Shown here piece after piece: positions 43,855-52,674 of a DNA stretch of 64,000 nt (position 1 is the first letter of the stretch; each line of letters starts with the position of its first letter). The position numbers were made by a program, and so were the translations under genes. The notes under the pieces were generated by a model that was given only the letters and a program-made list of their open reading frames with translations, did no database searches and was not told where the DNA came from. Source of the stretch: Oligoflexus tunisiensis (GTDB lineage: Bacteria; Bdellovibrionota_B; Oligoflexia; Oligoflexales; Oligoflexaceae); contig NZ_BDFO01000001.1 of the NCBI RefSeq assembly GCF_001748245.1, positions 5,435,778-5,499,777 on the forward strand, read 5' to 3'.

Positions 43855-46302
43855 TTACGGTGCTTCCACCGTCTCCGCGAATTGAGCTATGGTCGCAAGG
43901 AGTTGCGAAGGTTTGATTGGCTTCGATAAATATTCATTGCAGCCGATTTTGAGACAACGCTCCCGGTCCTCCTTCATCGCATGGGCGGTCAGCGCGATGA
44001 TGGGCATACGCCATCCGAGGCTGCGGAGTTCACTGGTCGTCTCATATCCATCCATGAAGGGCATCTGCATATCCATCAGGATGATGTCATAGGCCTTCTC
44101 ATGGATCTTGCGAAGAACCTCGTTGCCGTTTTCAGCAATATCCAGCTCGATCCCCGCATTGTGCAGGACGCACTGAAGGTAGAGCTGGTTGTCCGGCGCA
44201 TCCTCTGCGACAAGGATATTCAGACCGTTTAATCGCACCCTATCAGTTTTGGGAGGACGCGATGGTTCCAAAGCATGGACTTCAGTGTCACCCGAGGGAA
44301 CTTCCCCCACGATCTGGATGGAGAAAACGCTGCCGCAGCCGGGCCGACTTTCCAGCAGATAAAGGCCTCCCCCCAAAAGCTGCGCCAGGTGTCGCGACAG
44401 GACGAGACCCAATCCGGTTCCGCCGTACCTCCGGGAGGTGCTGGCGTCGGCTTGAGTGAAGGGCTGGAAAATTCTGGCCTGCTGCTCTTCAGAAATGCCC
44501 ACCCCTGTATCACGAATCACGAACTCGATCTTGACGTCCTTGTCAGATCCTGGCTCAAGAACTCTCACGATCAGGCTGACCGAACCATGATCCGTGAATT
44601 TGATGGCATTGCCGACGATATTGCTCAGGATCTGACGGAGGCGATTGGAATCGATGAGGATTCGTTCAGGCAGATTTTCGGCCGTTTGAACCTCGATTCG
44701 AATATCCTTTTCACGGGCGCGTTCCTCGAAGAGGGAAACGACCTCGTCCAACAGCTCGCGAAGAGACGTCACGTCTTTCTGAATGATGAGGCGTCCGGCC
44801 TCGACCTTGGAAAGGTCCAGAATATCATCGATCAAATGAGCCAGACTCTGCGCATTTCTTTGAATCGACGTGATGTACCGCTGGCGCTGGAGGCTCGAAA
44901 GCTGTTCATCCGTAATCAATTCGGAGAAGCCGAGAATGGCATTCAGGGGTGTGCGGATCTCATGGCTCATATTGGCCAAAAATTGGCTTTTGGATCGGCT
45001 GGCACTTTCCGCGGCCTCCACGGCCTTCCTGAGTTCCTCACTCATATTTTTAAGTTCCGTTGTCTCAAGGGCAACGACACCGACGAGAGGGATCTTTCCA
45101 GCGTTCGTGATGACCGGGAAAATACCGGAGAGCCAGTGGTGCTGTATTCCAGGACGCAGACGGATCTCGCTCGTGTATTCCAGATCAGCGAGGGCAATCC
45201 CGGTATCGAAGACCTGCTTCATGGAGGATTCCACGCGTTCCGATTCATAGGCGAGGATTTCTGTTACCTTCCGCCCCAGGTGGGTTTCAGGAGGCAGTCC
45301 ATTGGAACGGGCAAGATAGTCGTTGATGCGAACATAACGGAGCTCCCTATCGAAGAAGGCGAAGCCGACAGGAGCATGGACGAGCATGGAATCCAACCGC
45401 GCACGCTCAAGATCCAGGTCCGCAATGAGTTTTTCCCGCTCCTCGTCATGAAGCTTTCTTTCGGTAATGTCCTCGGTGATGCCAACGATCCTGTAAACAA
45501 GCCCCGCTTCATCCCTGACGGGAAAAGCCCTGGCCGAAAGCCAGGCCGTTTTCCCCTGCTTCGTGATACGGAACTGGGCCATTCCTTCGACGCCTGAGGT
45601 TTGAATTTCGTGCAGAATGGCCTTCGCCACCGGCTGGTCGTCGGGATGGATCATCGCCCATGCTTCATCGTCTCCAAAGGTCCTGAGGGTCTCCATCGGC
45701 AGTCCATAGACGGCTTCGCTCGCGGCGCTGAAATAAATGAAGCGCTGCTCATGAAGGTCAAGGATCCAAAACGCTTCGCGGATATTTTCGGAGAGCTGAC
45801 GAAAGCGTTCCACGCTCTCCTTCCAGATCGCCTCCTGGGCTTGCCGTTGACTGACATCCTGCACAAACGCCATCAGGCATCGGGAGTCTCCCGGCGTCGC
45901 GCGCACGATGGAGGCCGTGAATTCCAAGCAGAGAACCACCCCATCGGATCTGAAGCAGCGGAGTGAACAAACCTCAGCCTCCTTCGTTCCGTTCAGCAGG
46001 GAGTCACGAAATTCGCGAAATTTATCCAGGTCATCCGGGTGAATGGCATTCTCAAAGTTCCTTTTGATCAAAACGTCTGAAGAATACAAAAGCCATTCGC
46101 AAAATTTCCGATTGGCCCGAACGAGATGGCCCCTTTCAGACAGCAGAACAATCCCCATGCCTCCCTGCTCAAACGCACAGCTGAAAAACCGGTCGTCAGG
46201 CGTCCGGGTCAGTTTGAGTAAGGAGGAGCTGATGACACGGCCCAGCTTCCAAACCTTATGGAAGCCTGAACGGCAGAGGGAGATCAGTTCAGTTATCGTC
46301 AT
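43855..46302 (-). CDS. PAS-containing hybrid histidine kinase
   Basis: 815 residues. Three PAS domains in series (about 45-150, 165-285, 300-415), then HisKA with the phospho-acceptor His (FLANMSHEIRTPLNAILGF), a HATPase with N, G1 and G2 boxes (NIVGNAIKFTDHG, DTGVGISEEQ, YGGTGLGLVLS) and a C-terminal receiver with Asp (IILMDMQMPFMDGY). No transmembrane helix is evident, so it is likely cytoplasmic. It phosphorylates itself and passes phosphate to its receiver. The solute-binding gene follows. Confidence 0.92.
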   Translation of the reverse strand: MTITELISLCRSGFHKVWKLGRVISSSLLKLTRTPDDRFFSCAFEQGGMGIVLLSERGHLVRANRKFCEWLLYSSDVLIKRNFENAIHPDDLDKFREFRDSLLNGTKEAEVCSLRCFRSDGVVLCLEFTASIVRATPGDSRCLMAFVQDVSQRQAQEAIWKESVERFRQLSENIREAFWILDLHEQRFIYFSAASEAVYGLPMETLRTFGDDEAWAMIHPDDQPVAKAILHEIQTSGVEGMAQFRITKQGKTAWLSARAFPVRDEAGLVYRIVGITEDITERKLHDEEREKLIADLDLERARLDSMLVHAPVGFAFFDRELRYVRINDYLARSNGLPPETHLGRKVTEILAYESERVESSMKQVFDTGIALADLEYTSEIRLRPGIQHHWLSGIFPVITNAGKIPLVGVVALETTELKNMSEELRKAVEAAESASRSKSQFLANMSHEIRTPLNAILGFSELITDEQLSSLQRQRYITSIQRNAQSLAHLIDDILDLSKVEAGRLIIQKDVTSLRELLDEVVSLFEERAREKDIRIEVQTAENLPERILIDSNRLRQILSNIVGNAIKFTDHGSVSLIVRVLEPGSDKDVKIEFVIRDTGVGISEEQQARIFQPFTQADASTSRRYGGTGLGLVLSRHLAQLLGGGLYLLESRPGCGSVFSIQIVGEVPSGDTEVHALEPSRPPKTDRVRLNGLNILVAEDAPDNQLYLQCVLHNAGIELDIAENGNEVLRKIHEKAYDIILMDMQMPFMDGYETTSELRSLGWRMPIIALTAHAMKEDRERCLKIGCNEYLSKPIKPSQLLATIAQFAETVEAP

Positions 46303-46620
46303 CCGGAAAAGCCCTTCTCATTCTGGCTGCTGGGAAAATGAGGTATGACGGAAGAAGCCAGCGGTCAATCCATGATAAATTATCATATTCATGATCGGGA
46401 ACCCATGCCGGCCGTATGGTCGGGGGGAGAAGTGTGGAGGATCACATAACCATGTCGGCAGTAACCAGACTCATGACCATACGTATCAAATCATAGCAGG
46501 TCTTGTAAGATCGAATGAGTTGATCCTGATCGTATCCCTGCCCAATACTGACGACGACCCCGGGTGCTTTCACTTTGGGAAGGCTCAGAACACACACGCA
46601 GGAACAGGATCACTAACATC
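46303..46620. other. 318-nt divergent intergenic region with a palindrome
   Basis: It separates the hybrid kinase gene from the lipoprotein gene at 46621 and should hold both promoters. The only clear structure is the palindrome at 46372-46386. Confidence 0.4.
46372..46386. promoter_or_regulatory. Perfect palindrome upstream of the hybrid kinase
   Basis: ATGATAA-A-TTATCAT, 70 nt before the kinase start. It is close to, but shorter than, a Fur-type TGATAATNATTATCA site. A candidate operator. Confidence 0.45.
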
Positions 46621-47022
46621 ATGAAAAAACTCTTGAAAATTCTTTCGACTGCAGCTCTTTTGGCCACCATAACAGCCTGCGGCGTGCAGGACGATGAGGC
46701 CTCCACAGTCTCTTCCGTGGCAGCTCCCAACCTTAAGGCCAGTGCTCCGCAATTTAGATGCGGTCAGGGTGTGGTCGTCATTCAGGTGACTAACGTCGGC
46801 AATGCCAACGCAGGCAGCAGCTTCATTCGCATCGATCAAAGCAACGCGCCTTCACAGGCCTTTTTTGTCAAGGCTCTGAAGGCCGGTGAAAGTCAGCGGA
46901 TTGGCATAACCGCTAAGTATAAAGCTGGCAAGTTGGACGCCACCATTCAAGCCGATTCCACTAAGACGGTTGCGGAATCGAACGAACGGGACAATGTCCT
47001 TCGTTTGGTTTGCGAGGGCTAA
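46621..47022 (+). CDS. CARDB-like lipoprotein
   Basis: 133 residues from the ATG at 46621. Lipobox TITAC (Cys20). The mature part resembles a CARDB/APHP beta-sandwich (VVVIQVTNVGNANAGSSF, KAGESQRIGITAKY, AESNERDNVLRLVC). These domains bind other proteins or sugars at the cell surface. A hairpin follows the stop. Confidence 0.75.
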   Translation: MKKLLKILSTAALLATITACGVQDDEASTVSSVAAPNLKASAPQFRCGQGVVVIQVTNVGNANAGSSFIRIDQSNAPSQAFFVKALKAGESQRIGITAKYKAGKLDATIQADSTKTVAESNERDNVLRLVCEG

Positions 47023-47030
47023 AAGGCGAG

Positions 47031-47055
47031 GCCACCTGGCGGTCAGCCAGGTGGC
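47031..47055. terminator. Hairpin between convergent genes
   Basis: GCCACCTGGC-GGTCA-GCCAGGTGGC, a perfect 10-bp stem, 8 nt after the CARDB-like stop. Only weak T runs follow, so it may terminate both directions partially. Confidence 0.6.
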
Positions 47056-47077
47056 GTGGTCATCGACCCAGGGTCTT

Positions 47078-49447
47078 TCATTCCTTGCAGGTACCGGGCA
47101 GACTGCGGATCCATTCCGAGACGAGCGATACGCCCTCGGTATGGACCATGGTTTTGGCCAGCTCGGGCATCTTCACAGCGGCCTTGATGGAGTTCATGCG
47201 ATCCACCAGGAGGGATTTTTCGGGCTGACCCGGCACGATATCGAACAGGGCTCCGCCGGTCCCACGACCTGCCGCAACCGGCGGCTTGCAAAGGCCCGAG
47301 TTGACACCTGCCGGCTGACCGATTTGCAGAAAGAGCGCCGACGTGCTGGCCTTGCCGGACGGGCTATGGCAGTGCGCGCAGTTGATATCGAGATAGGTTT
47401 GCGCCCGTTCCGCCAGGGATCCACTGCCGGGTTGATTCCAGATGGGATAACGCGGAATGCTCTGGAAATCGGCAGGTGCTCCGACAAGGCGACCGGCGTT
47501 CATTAAATATTCCAGCTGATTGTGACCGCTGAGCTCGCCATGTCCCTCCCTGTTGAGGTAACCGGCCTTGACCCCGATGGGCGCTCCATTCAGGTGACAG
47601 CCTACGCATTGAGCCATGTTCGGAACACGGTAGGTGTTGCTGCGCTTTTGCCCCTGGCTATCGATCCAGCTGACATCAACAGCGGCACCACCCCGAATCA
47701 GTTTCGCATCGGCGTGATCCGGCGCCCACTGATAGGTCAGCCCCATCCAGCCTTTTTCCCGATGAATGAGGAGCCTTGTTTCCACCAGCTTCCGGGAAGC
47801 CTCGGGATTGCGCAGGTCACTTGGAAAATAAAAGGTCTTCGCGATCACCGTGCCGACGGGCAACGCCAGGGCCTGGGTGGCATGATACGCCGCGCTCGTG
47901 CCGGGTGGCAAAAACAGGACTCTGTCCTTGCTGGAGTAATCGGAGAACAGCGGTGTGGTCAGATCATAAGGATAGCCGTCGTCCTGGGGTTTCGACAGCG
48001 GATCGCGGGCGTCGGTGAAAAGATTGTAATGGCTGAGTTTCGGACAATCGACGGCCAGGGCGTCCCAGTTGATGCCTTCAACCTTTTGCTCACATAGCTG
48101 AGCGATTTCGTCTTCCGTGGGGCGATTCGGATCAGGCTCGGGAAGTGGAGGCACAGGCGCCAGCTGAACCGATCCAAAGGCGGGATGCTCGCAGGCATGG
48201 GCGGCCATGCTCCGATTCATTTCTCCTGGCACAGGCGACCACCAGTTTTGCTTCCAAAGCTGCATATTGCCGAAGTAGGAATGATCCCCACCGTCGTGCT
48301 CGTTGTAGCCAATGCACAGGCGTTGAGCGCCGCTGAGGTCGGCCGCAAGAATTCCGCCCTTGCCATCCGGAAGTCCCATCCCATCATAGGTGATATGAGG
48401 CACGCGATGAGGAAAGCTCAGGGCTGCCGCCACCAGACCGAGTTGATTGCCACCGATCACTGCGAAACCACCGGCTTTGCGCATGACGTTGTCATGAATC
48501 CAGACATGTTCCGGAACTGCATCATAGCGGGGATCGTCAAAGGCCTTTTGCGTGACGTTATAACTGACGACCGCTATGCTGGTGGTGTTGTGGCGTTCGA
48601 TGGTATTCCGAAAGACTTCCACATCATCGTTGGCCATGACCAGGATACCCGTGCCCTGGGGAACCGTGGAGACAATGTTGCCGACTGGCGCAAAGTTTTT
48701 GAAGTTATTTTCATAGATGAAGTTTTGATAAACGCGTGTGCCGTGTCCGCCCTGAACCATCAGGTTGGGAAGGTTGAAGACCAGAATGCCACCCGTGTTG
48801 TTGGTCGCCACGTTATCATGGACATCGGCGTACATGGAGTTTTCAATTTCAATACCGGCAACGTTATATTCCACACGATTGCGCCGGACCACGATGTTGC
48901 TCGACTGCCCAACATAGACACCGGCATCGGACGCTCCGATCACGACGCTATCTTCCACCAGTACATTCGATGACTCGACGGGATAGAGTCCATAGGCTCC
49001 GTTTTCCGCCGAGCCGCGTTTGGTCCATTCCACGCGCACGCGACGGATGGTGGCTCCGTCGGCACCGATTATTTTAATGCCGTCTCCTGGATGATCGATA
49101 ATCGCCAGGTCTTCCACAACCGTATGATCCGCATACGAAATGATGGCCTGAGGGCCCTCAGCACTGGTCCCATAGACGAGTGTGGTGGCGTTCATGCCCG
49201 CGCCTTTGAGTGTGATGAAAGGCGTGGTGATGCTCAGCTCCTGATTCATAACGAAGCGTCCTGCAGGCAGGAGCACCGTATCTCCCGGCTGAGCCAGCAG
49301 GAGCGCTTCCTGAGCATCGAATTCCAGATGAGGAGTGGCAGCAAGATTCCAGACTTTGGCACTGGCCATGGAACTGCACAACGCCAGGAGCAACAGACCG
49401 GCGGCGGTCCATTGCAAGCGCACGGGGCGCTCACGCAATCGTGTCAT
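47078..49447 (-). CDS. Beta-helix protein fused to a di-haem cytochrome (TIGR03805-TIGR03806-like)
   Basis: 789 residues, signal peptide ending around MASA. Residues 40-400 form a right-handed parallel beta-helix (GDTVLLPAGRFVMNQEL, SSNIVVRRNRVEYNVAGIEI, TGILVMANDDVEVFRNTI). Residues 430-789 are a SO_2930/HNE_0200-type domain with two haem sites, CVGCH and CAHCH. In many bacteria, as I recall, these two parts are separate neighbouring genes, so the single frame is a natural fusion and supports a joint role. It is probably an exported oxidoreductase or electron-transfer protein. Confidence 0.85.
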   Translation of the reverse strand: MTRLRERPVRLQWTAAGLLLLALCSSMASAKVWNLAATPHLEFDAQEALLLAQPGDTVLLPAGRFVMNQELSITTPFITLKGAGMNATTLVYGTSAEGPQAIISYADHTVVEDLAIIDHPGDGIKIIGADGATIRRVRVEWTKRGSAENGAYGLYPVESSNVLVEDSVVIGASDAGVYVGQSSNIVVRRNRVEYNVAGIEIENSMYADVHDNVATNNTGGILVFNLPNLMVQGGHGTRVYQNFIYENNFKNFAPVGNIVSTVPQGTGILVMANDDVEVFRNTIERHNTTSIAVVSYNVTQKAFDDPRYDAVPEHVWIHDNVMRKAGGFAVIGGNQLGLVAAALSFPHRVPHITYDGMGLPDGKGGILAADLSGAQRLCIGYNEHDGGDHSYFGNMQLWKQNWWSPVPGEMNRSMAAHACEHPAFGSVQLAPVPPLPEPDPNRPTEDEIAQLCEQKVEGINWDALAVDCPKLSHYNLFTDARDPLSKPQDDGYPYDLTTPLFSDYSSKDRVLFLPPGTSAAYHATQALALPVGTVIAKTFYFPSDLRNPEASRKLVETRLLIHREKGWMGLTYQWAPDHADAKLIRGGAAVDVSWIDSQGQKRSNTYRVPNMAQCVGCHLNGAPIGVKAGYLNREGHGELSGHNQLEYLMNAGRLVGAPADFQSIPRYPIWNQPGSGSLAERAQTYLDINCAHCHSPSGKASTSALFLQIGQPAGVNSGLCKPPVAAGRGTGGALFDIVPGQPEKSLLVDRMNSIKAAVKMPELAKTMVHTEGVSLVSEWIRSLPGTCKE

Positions 49448-49587
49448 AAGACTACCTCTTTATGAATAGAATGAACGACATTGGGGAAACGTAGCGATGG
49501 TCTTAACCTGTGCCAGGGCCTTTGGCAAGGGAACTTGTCGCCGATTGCGTCGGGAAGTTGTTGCAGAGAATGATATTGAGCAAAACT

Positions 49588-50274
49588 TTAAGGCGTCGGC
49601 CCTGATGCACTGGGGTTTTCACGCAAGCCATCGAGTACCAGGGAGATCAAGGTCGCGATCAGCTCCAGAGGATGATAGGCGATGGTTTCCCTCAAATATT
49701 CGAAGAGCAAACGTTCGATGGCCCCAATGACAGCCAGCGAGCTGATGCGAGCGTCAAAGGGTCTTAAGAGCTGCCTCTGCTGAGCGATCTCTGTTAATTC
49801 CAACGCGTGGTGCATAATCACCTGCGAAAGTTTGATCAGAGGCTGCCTGGCATCCGTCGGCGCCCCTCGGGATTCGGCCAAATAAATGAGGATAAGATCG
49901 GGAACATTCAGGCAGGCCTGGGCCATCCGGGTTGCCATTTCCTCATAAGCGCTGAACAGGGCGCTTTCCCCTTCAGCCTGCTGCATCCGCTCCTTGGCCT
50001 GTTGAAACGCCTGTTCGAACTCCTGGCTGAGGGGAGCAAAGAGAAGCCGGACGAGCTCGGCTTTATCTGCGAAGTAACTATAAAAGCTTCCCTTGGATAT
50101 TCCAGCGCCTGCGACAATGTCATCGATTGTGACGCTTTCCACGCCATATTTCTTGAAGAGTTCCGTCGCGGCTCGAAACAAAAGCTGCTGCTTGAGACGG
50201 CGGTTCTCATCCCGCTTCCCCCCAGGCACCCCTGGACGTTGCCGAGGCAGGCGATCCGGATCGGAAACTCCCAT
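49588..50274 (-). CDS. TetR-family repressor
   Basis: 228 residues from the ATG at 50274; an upstream GTG at 50295 is an alternative. The helix-turn-helix is at 30-60 (VESVTIDDIVAGAGISKGSF YSYFADK), followed by the ligand-binding helices. It is divergent from the fatty-acid-hydroxylase gene, whose promoter overlaps a palindromic operator at 50309-50322, so it probably represses that gene and itself. Confidence 0.88.
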   Translation of the reverse strand: MGVSDPDRLPRQRPGVPGGKRDENRRLKQQLLFRAATELFKKYGVESVTIDDIVAGAGISKGSFYSYFADKAELVRLLFAPLSQEFEQAFQQAKERMQQAEGESALFSAYEEMATRMAQACLNVPDLILIYLAESRGAPTDARQPLIKLSQVIMHHALELTEIAQQRQLLRPFDARISSLAVIGAIERLLFEYLRETIAYHPLELIATLISLVLDGLRENPSASGPTP

Positions 50275-50279
50275 TTTTC

Positions 50280-50309
50280 TTGACACGCGAAGCACCCTTC
50301 CAATATATT
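50280..50309 (+). promoter_or_regulatory. Sigma-70-like promoter of the hydroxylase gene
   Basis: TTGACA (50280-50285), 18-nt spacer, TATATT (50304-50309). It is 35 nt from the ATG at 50344. Confidence 0.6.
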
Positions 50310-50322
50310 GACCAAGTAGTCA
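50309..50322. promoter_or_regulatory. Palindromic TetR-type operator
   Basis: TGACCAAGTAGTCA, with TGAC/GTCA arms and a 6-nt centre. It overlaps the -10 element and lies between tetR and the hydroxylase gene. The same site is preserved in the decayed copy at 20627-20640. Confidence 0.6.
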
Positions 50323-50343
50323 TAATTTACTTTTGAGGCTGCT

Positions 50344-50850
50344 ATGCTGGGCAACCTGCTTGGAATTCCACTCGGCCTTGTTTATTGCAATGCTGGCGAA
50401 TGGTTCATACATAAATATGTGCTTCACGGGCTTGGGAAAAGCAAGAATAGCTTGTGGAGCTTTCATTGGCATGAACACCATCGCCTGACGATGAAGAGTG
50501 ATTTTAGCGATCCGGGCTATGATCGGTCCCCATTCGGCTGGCATGCTCAAGGCAAGGAAGCTTTGGGACTGGCCGTGCTGGGATTGGTCCATCTCCCTCT
50601 GATTCCTGTGGCTCCGGTCTTCGTCTGCACCGTCTTCTATGGCATCGTCAACTACTACCGGGTTCACAAGAAAGCGCATCGGGATTTCAACTGGGCAAAA
50701 AAACATGTGCCGTGGCATGTTGAGCATCACATGGGCCGCAATCAAAATCTCAACTGGTGCGTGACAAAACCCTGGTTCGATCACCTTATGGGCACAGCGA
50801 CCTATAAGGAGGGGAAACCACTCGCCGCAAAAATTTCGAAGTCATCCTGA
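50344..50850 (+). CDS. Fatty-acid hydroxylase/sterol-desaturase-family protein
   Basis: 168 residues with the diiron His clusters of the family: EWFIHKYVLH, HWHEHH, HKKAHRDFNWAKKH and WHVEHHMG. Several membrane helices surround them. It probably hydroxylates or desaturates a lipid acyl chain. It is controlled by the divergent TetR gene. It is short for the family but complete for the His motifs. Confidence 0.85.
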   Translation: MLGNLLGIPLGLVYCNAGEWFIHKYVLHGLGKSKNSLWSFHWHEHHRLTMKSDFSDPGYDRSPFGWHAQGKEALGLAVLGLVHLPLIPVAPVFVCTVFYGIVNYYRVHKKAHRDFNWAKKHVPWHVEHHMGRNQNLNWCVTKPWFDHLMGTATYKEGKPLAAKISKSS

Positions 50851-51137
50851 GAGGATGGCCTGGCCATGGAACGGCTGGGCCGCAAACCCTGCACCAGATG
50901 ACATACACGATATTTCCAGCAAACCCGCAACCGTCCCGACCTTTCCCATTAATATATTCGTGCATAAAAAAATCCTTTCAAACGCTTCCCTAATGGGAAC
51001 CCGTGCCATGACCATTAACTGGCTGGCTGGTAAGCATTATTTTCGTCGACAGTTGAAAATGATTTCTGTTATGCATCGCATGCACATTCATCGATTTGGT
51101 CTAATGTTTGAAAAGAAAACGAATTGGAGGTGACGTC

Positions 51138-51437
51138 ATGAAATTCAAGAAATCAGTTACAGCTTTGGCACTCACAGCATCGTCGTCCGCATTTGCTTTG
51201 ATGCGCCCGCCCGTTGAAACCAAAACCATCTGTCTGGACATGTATGAATCCGCTGAAGGCGCGGCCTATGCTGGCACCTGCGATCAGTCGGACAACAACG
51301 AAACTCTCAAGAAAAAGATTCTGGAGAATGGTTGTGCGGAAGGTCAGTTGGCGATGACGGCTCAAAAGTGGGACAAGAGAGGCGAATTCTATCCCAGCAT
51401 TCATTCCTGCCTGCCCCCCAATGTGGCTCAACTTTAA
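51138..51437 (+). CDS. Small secreted protein
   Basis: 99 residues from the ATG at 51138 (GGAGG upstream). Signal peptide FKKSVTALALTASSSAFA. Four Cys in the mature part (TICLDM, GTCDQS, NGCAEG, HSCLPP) may form two disulphides. Family unknown. Confidence 0.6.
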   Translation: MKFKKSVTALALTASSSAFALMRPPVETKTICLDMYESAEGAAYAGTCDQSDNNETLKKKILENGCAEGQLAMTAQKWDKRGEFYPSIHSCLPPNVAQL

Positions 51438-51528
51438 TTCGTAAACACACGGCGCGGCGAGATTCGGGAACCTGCCTCAATCCTCGCGCCCTTGCCGGCC
51501 AGCGGTCCGCGAATCCACGGGTAAGACC

Positions 51529-52674
51529 ATGAACACATACTATTATTGGCCTTATGATGAAGTCACGGTTGAGCTGACAGAAACTCAGGATAAACTCAAC
51601 CTGACGACCCCGTGGATGCAAGCGTCACTGCCTGTCTCGGCATCCAATCGTCCTGCTGCCGTCGAGCTTGTTGAAAAGTTCGGAAGCGGCACGCTCTCGG
51701 CCCAGGATATTCCCTTCATCACAAGTCTTTTTGAAGTCGTCAGGCTCTATCCCTTCTGTTATATCCTGCCAACGCCCAAGCACGGTGATCGTCCTGAAAC
51801 CATGGATGTCCCCAAACTTTTGGATCATGACCTGGTGGATTCCGGCCCCCTGGATCTCCTTCTGGCAACTCTTCAAAACTCTTCGCCAGAGTTTGGCCCC
51901 TCGGAAGCTGAGATCAGACAGCTTTTCAGTCAGCTGAACCGCCAGGAATGGGAATGGGATGCTGAGGCCGCTCTGGAATTTTCAATCCTGGGCGAGCGCA
52001 TTCACCCCGAAAGCCTGTTTTCCGTCATCCGTCGCTTTCATCTCCTGGAAGTCATGGAAAATGACAAAGGCTCCGAGATTTTTCAAAAGATTGAATCGCT
52101 GCCGAAGAGTTCCTTCCAGGTCGCGGCTGGCCTTTTGATCCGACAGAATCACTATGTTACGGAAAAGTGCCAGACGTCACTCGCCGCGGCCCTGGATACC
52201 GCGGGTCAAGCCAGGAAACGGGTTGAAGAATTCATGGCTGAAGAAAAAGGTCACGATCGGATTCTGGACGTGGCCCTGAAAGCCATCACGGACGAACCTC
52301 AAAGCATTCCTGTGACGTCGTCGACCCAGATCCTGATGCATTTATTAAAGTATGTGGCCGGACGCAACTTTCTGGCCTTTTCGATGGTCATCGACATCTT
52401 TGAACGCAGTTCGTTTCAATCCATGGACCCCCTGGCGAGTCTCCTTTTGAAGGGAGGCTTTGAGAAAGCGGCACGACAGATCAGTCGGCATAAGGATATC
52501 AACGATGCCGGTGGGCACGAAAATGTCGGGGTCAGCTTTCTTGCCTTCATGGCTCCCTGTGACAAGGCATATGCCCGCGAAGCCATCCGCCTTGCGGAAC
52601 TGGTGAGCCTCGTCTTCAATAGCATTACGGCATCGGTCTGGAGCTTATACTGTGAGAAGTCGCGAAGTCTGTAA
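51529..52674 (+). CDS. Haem-oxygenase-like diiron (HDO) family protein
   Basis: 381 residues. Residues 1-150 are an unassigned N-terminal domain. The C-terminal helical part has the spaced ligand pattern of haem-oxygenase-fold diiron oxidases: IRQNHYVTE (His208), MAEEKGHDRIL (Glu-Glu...His242), VIDIFERSS (Glu292) and ISRHKDINDAGGHEN (His321, His330). Such enzymes oxidise amino acids or fatty acids, or scavenge iron. The stop overlaps the next gene by 23 nt, so the two are co-expressed. Family assignment is by motif only. Confidence 0.65.
   Translation: MNTYYYWPYDEVTVELTETQDKLNLTTPWMQASLPVSASNRPAAVELVEKFGSGTLSAQDIPFITSLFEVVRLYPFCYILPTPKHGDRPETMDVPKLLDHDLVDSGPLDLLLATLQNSSPEFGPSEAEIRQLFSQLNRQEWEWDAEAALEFSILGERIHPESLFSVIRRFHLLEVMENDKGSEIFQKIESLPKSSFQVAAGLLIRQNHYVTEKCQTSLAAALDTAGQARKRVEEFMAEEKGHDRILDVALKAITDEPQSIPVTSSTQILMHLLKYVAGRNFLAFSMVIDIFERSSFQSMDPLASLLLKGGFEKAARQISRHKDINDAGGHENVGVSFLAFMAPCDKAYAREAIRLAELVSLVFNSITASVWSLYCEKSRSL

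Noticed and set aside
44275..45597. 440-codon plus-strand ORF
   Set aside because: It is antisense to the conserved PAS/HisKA region of the hybrid kinase and has no recognisable domain.
48185..48973. 262-codon plus-strand ORF
   Set aside because: It lies opposite the beta-helix part of the fusion gene.
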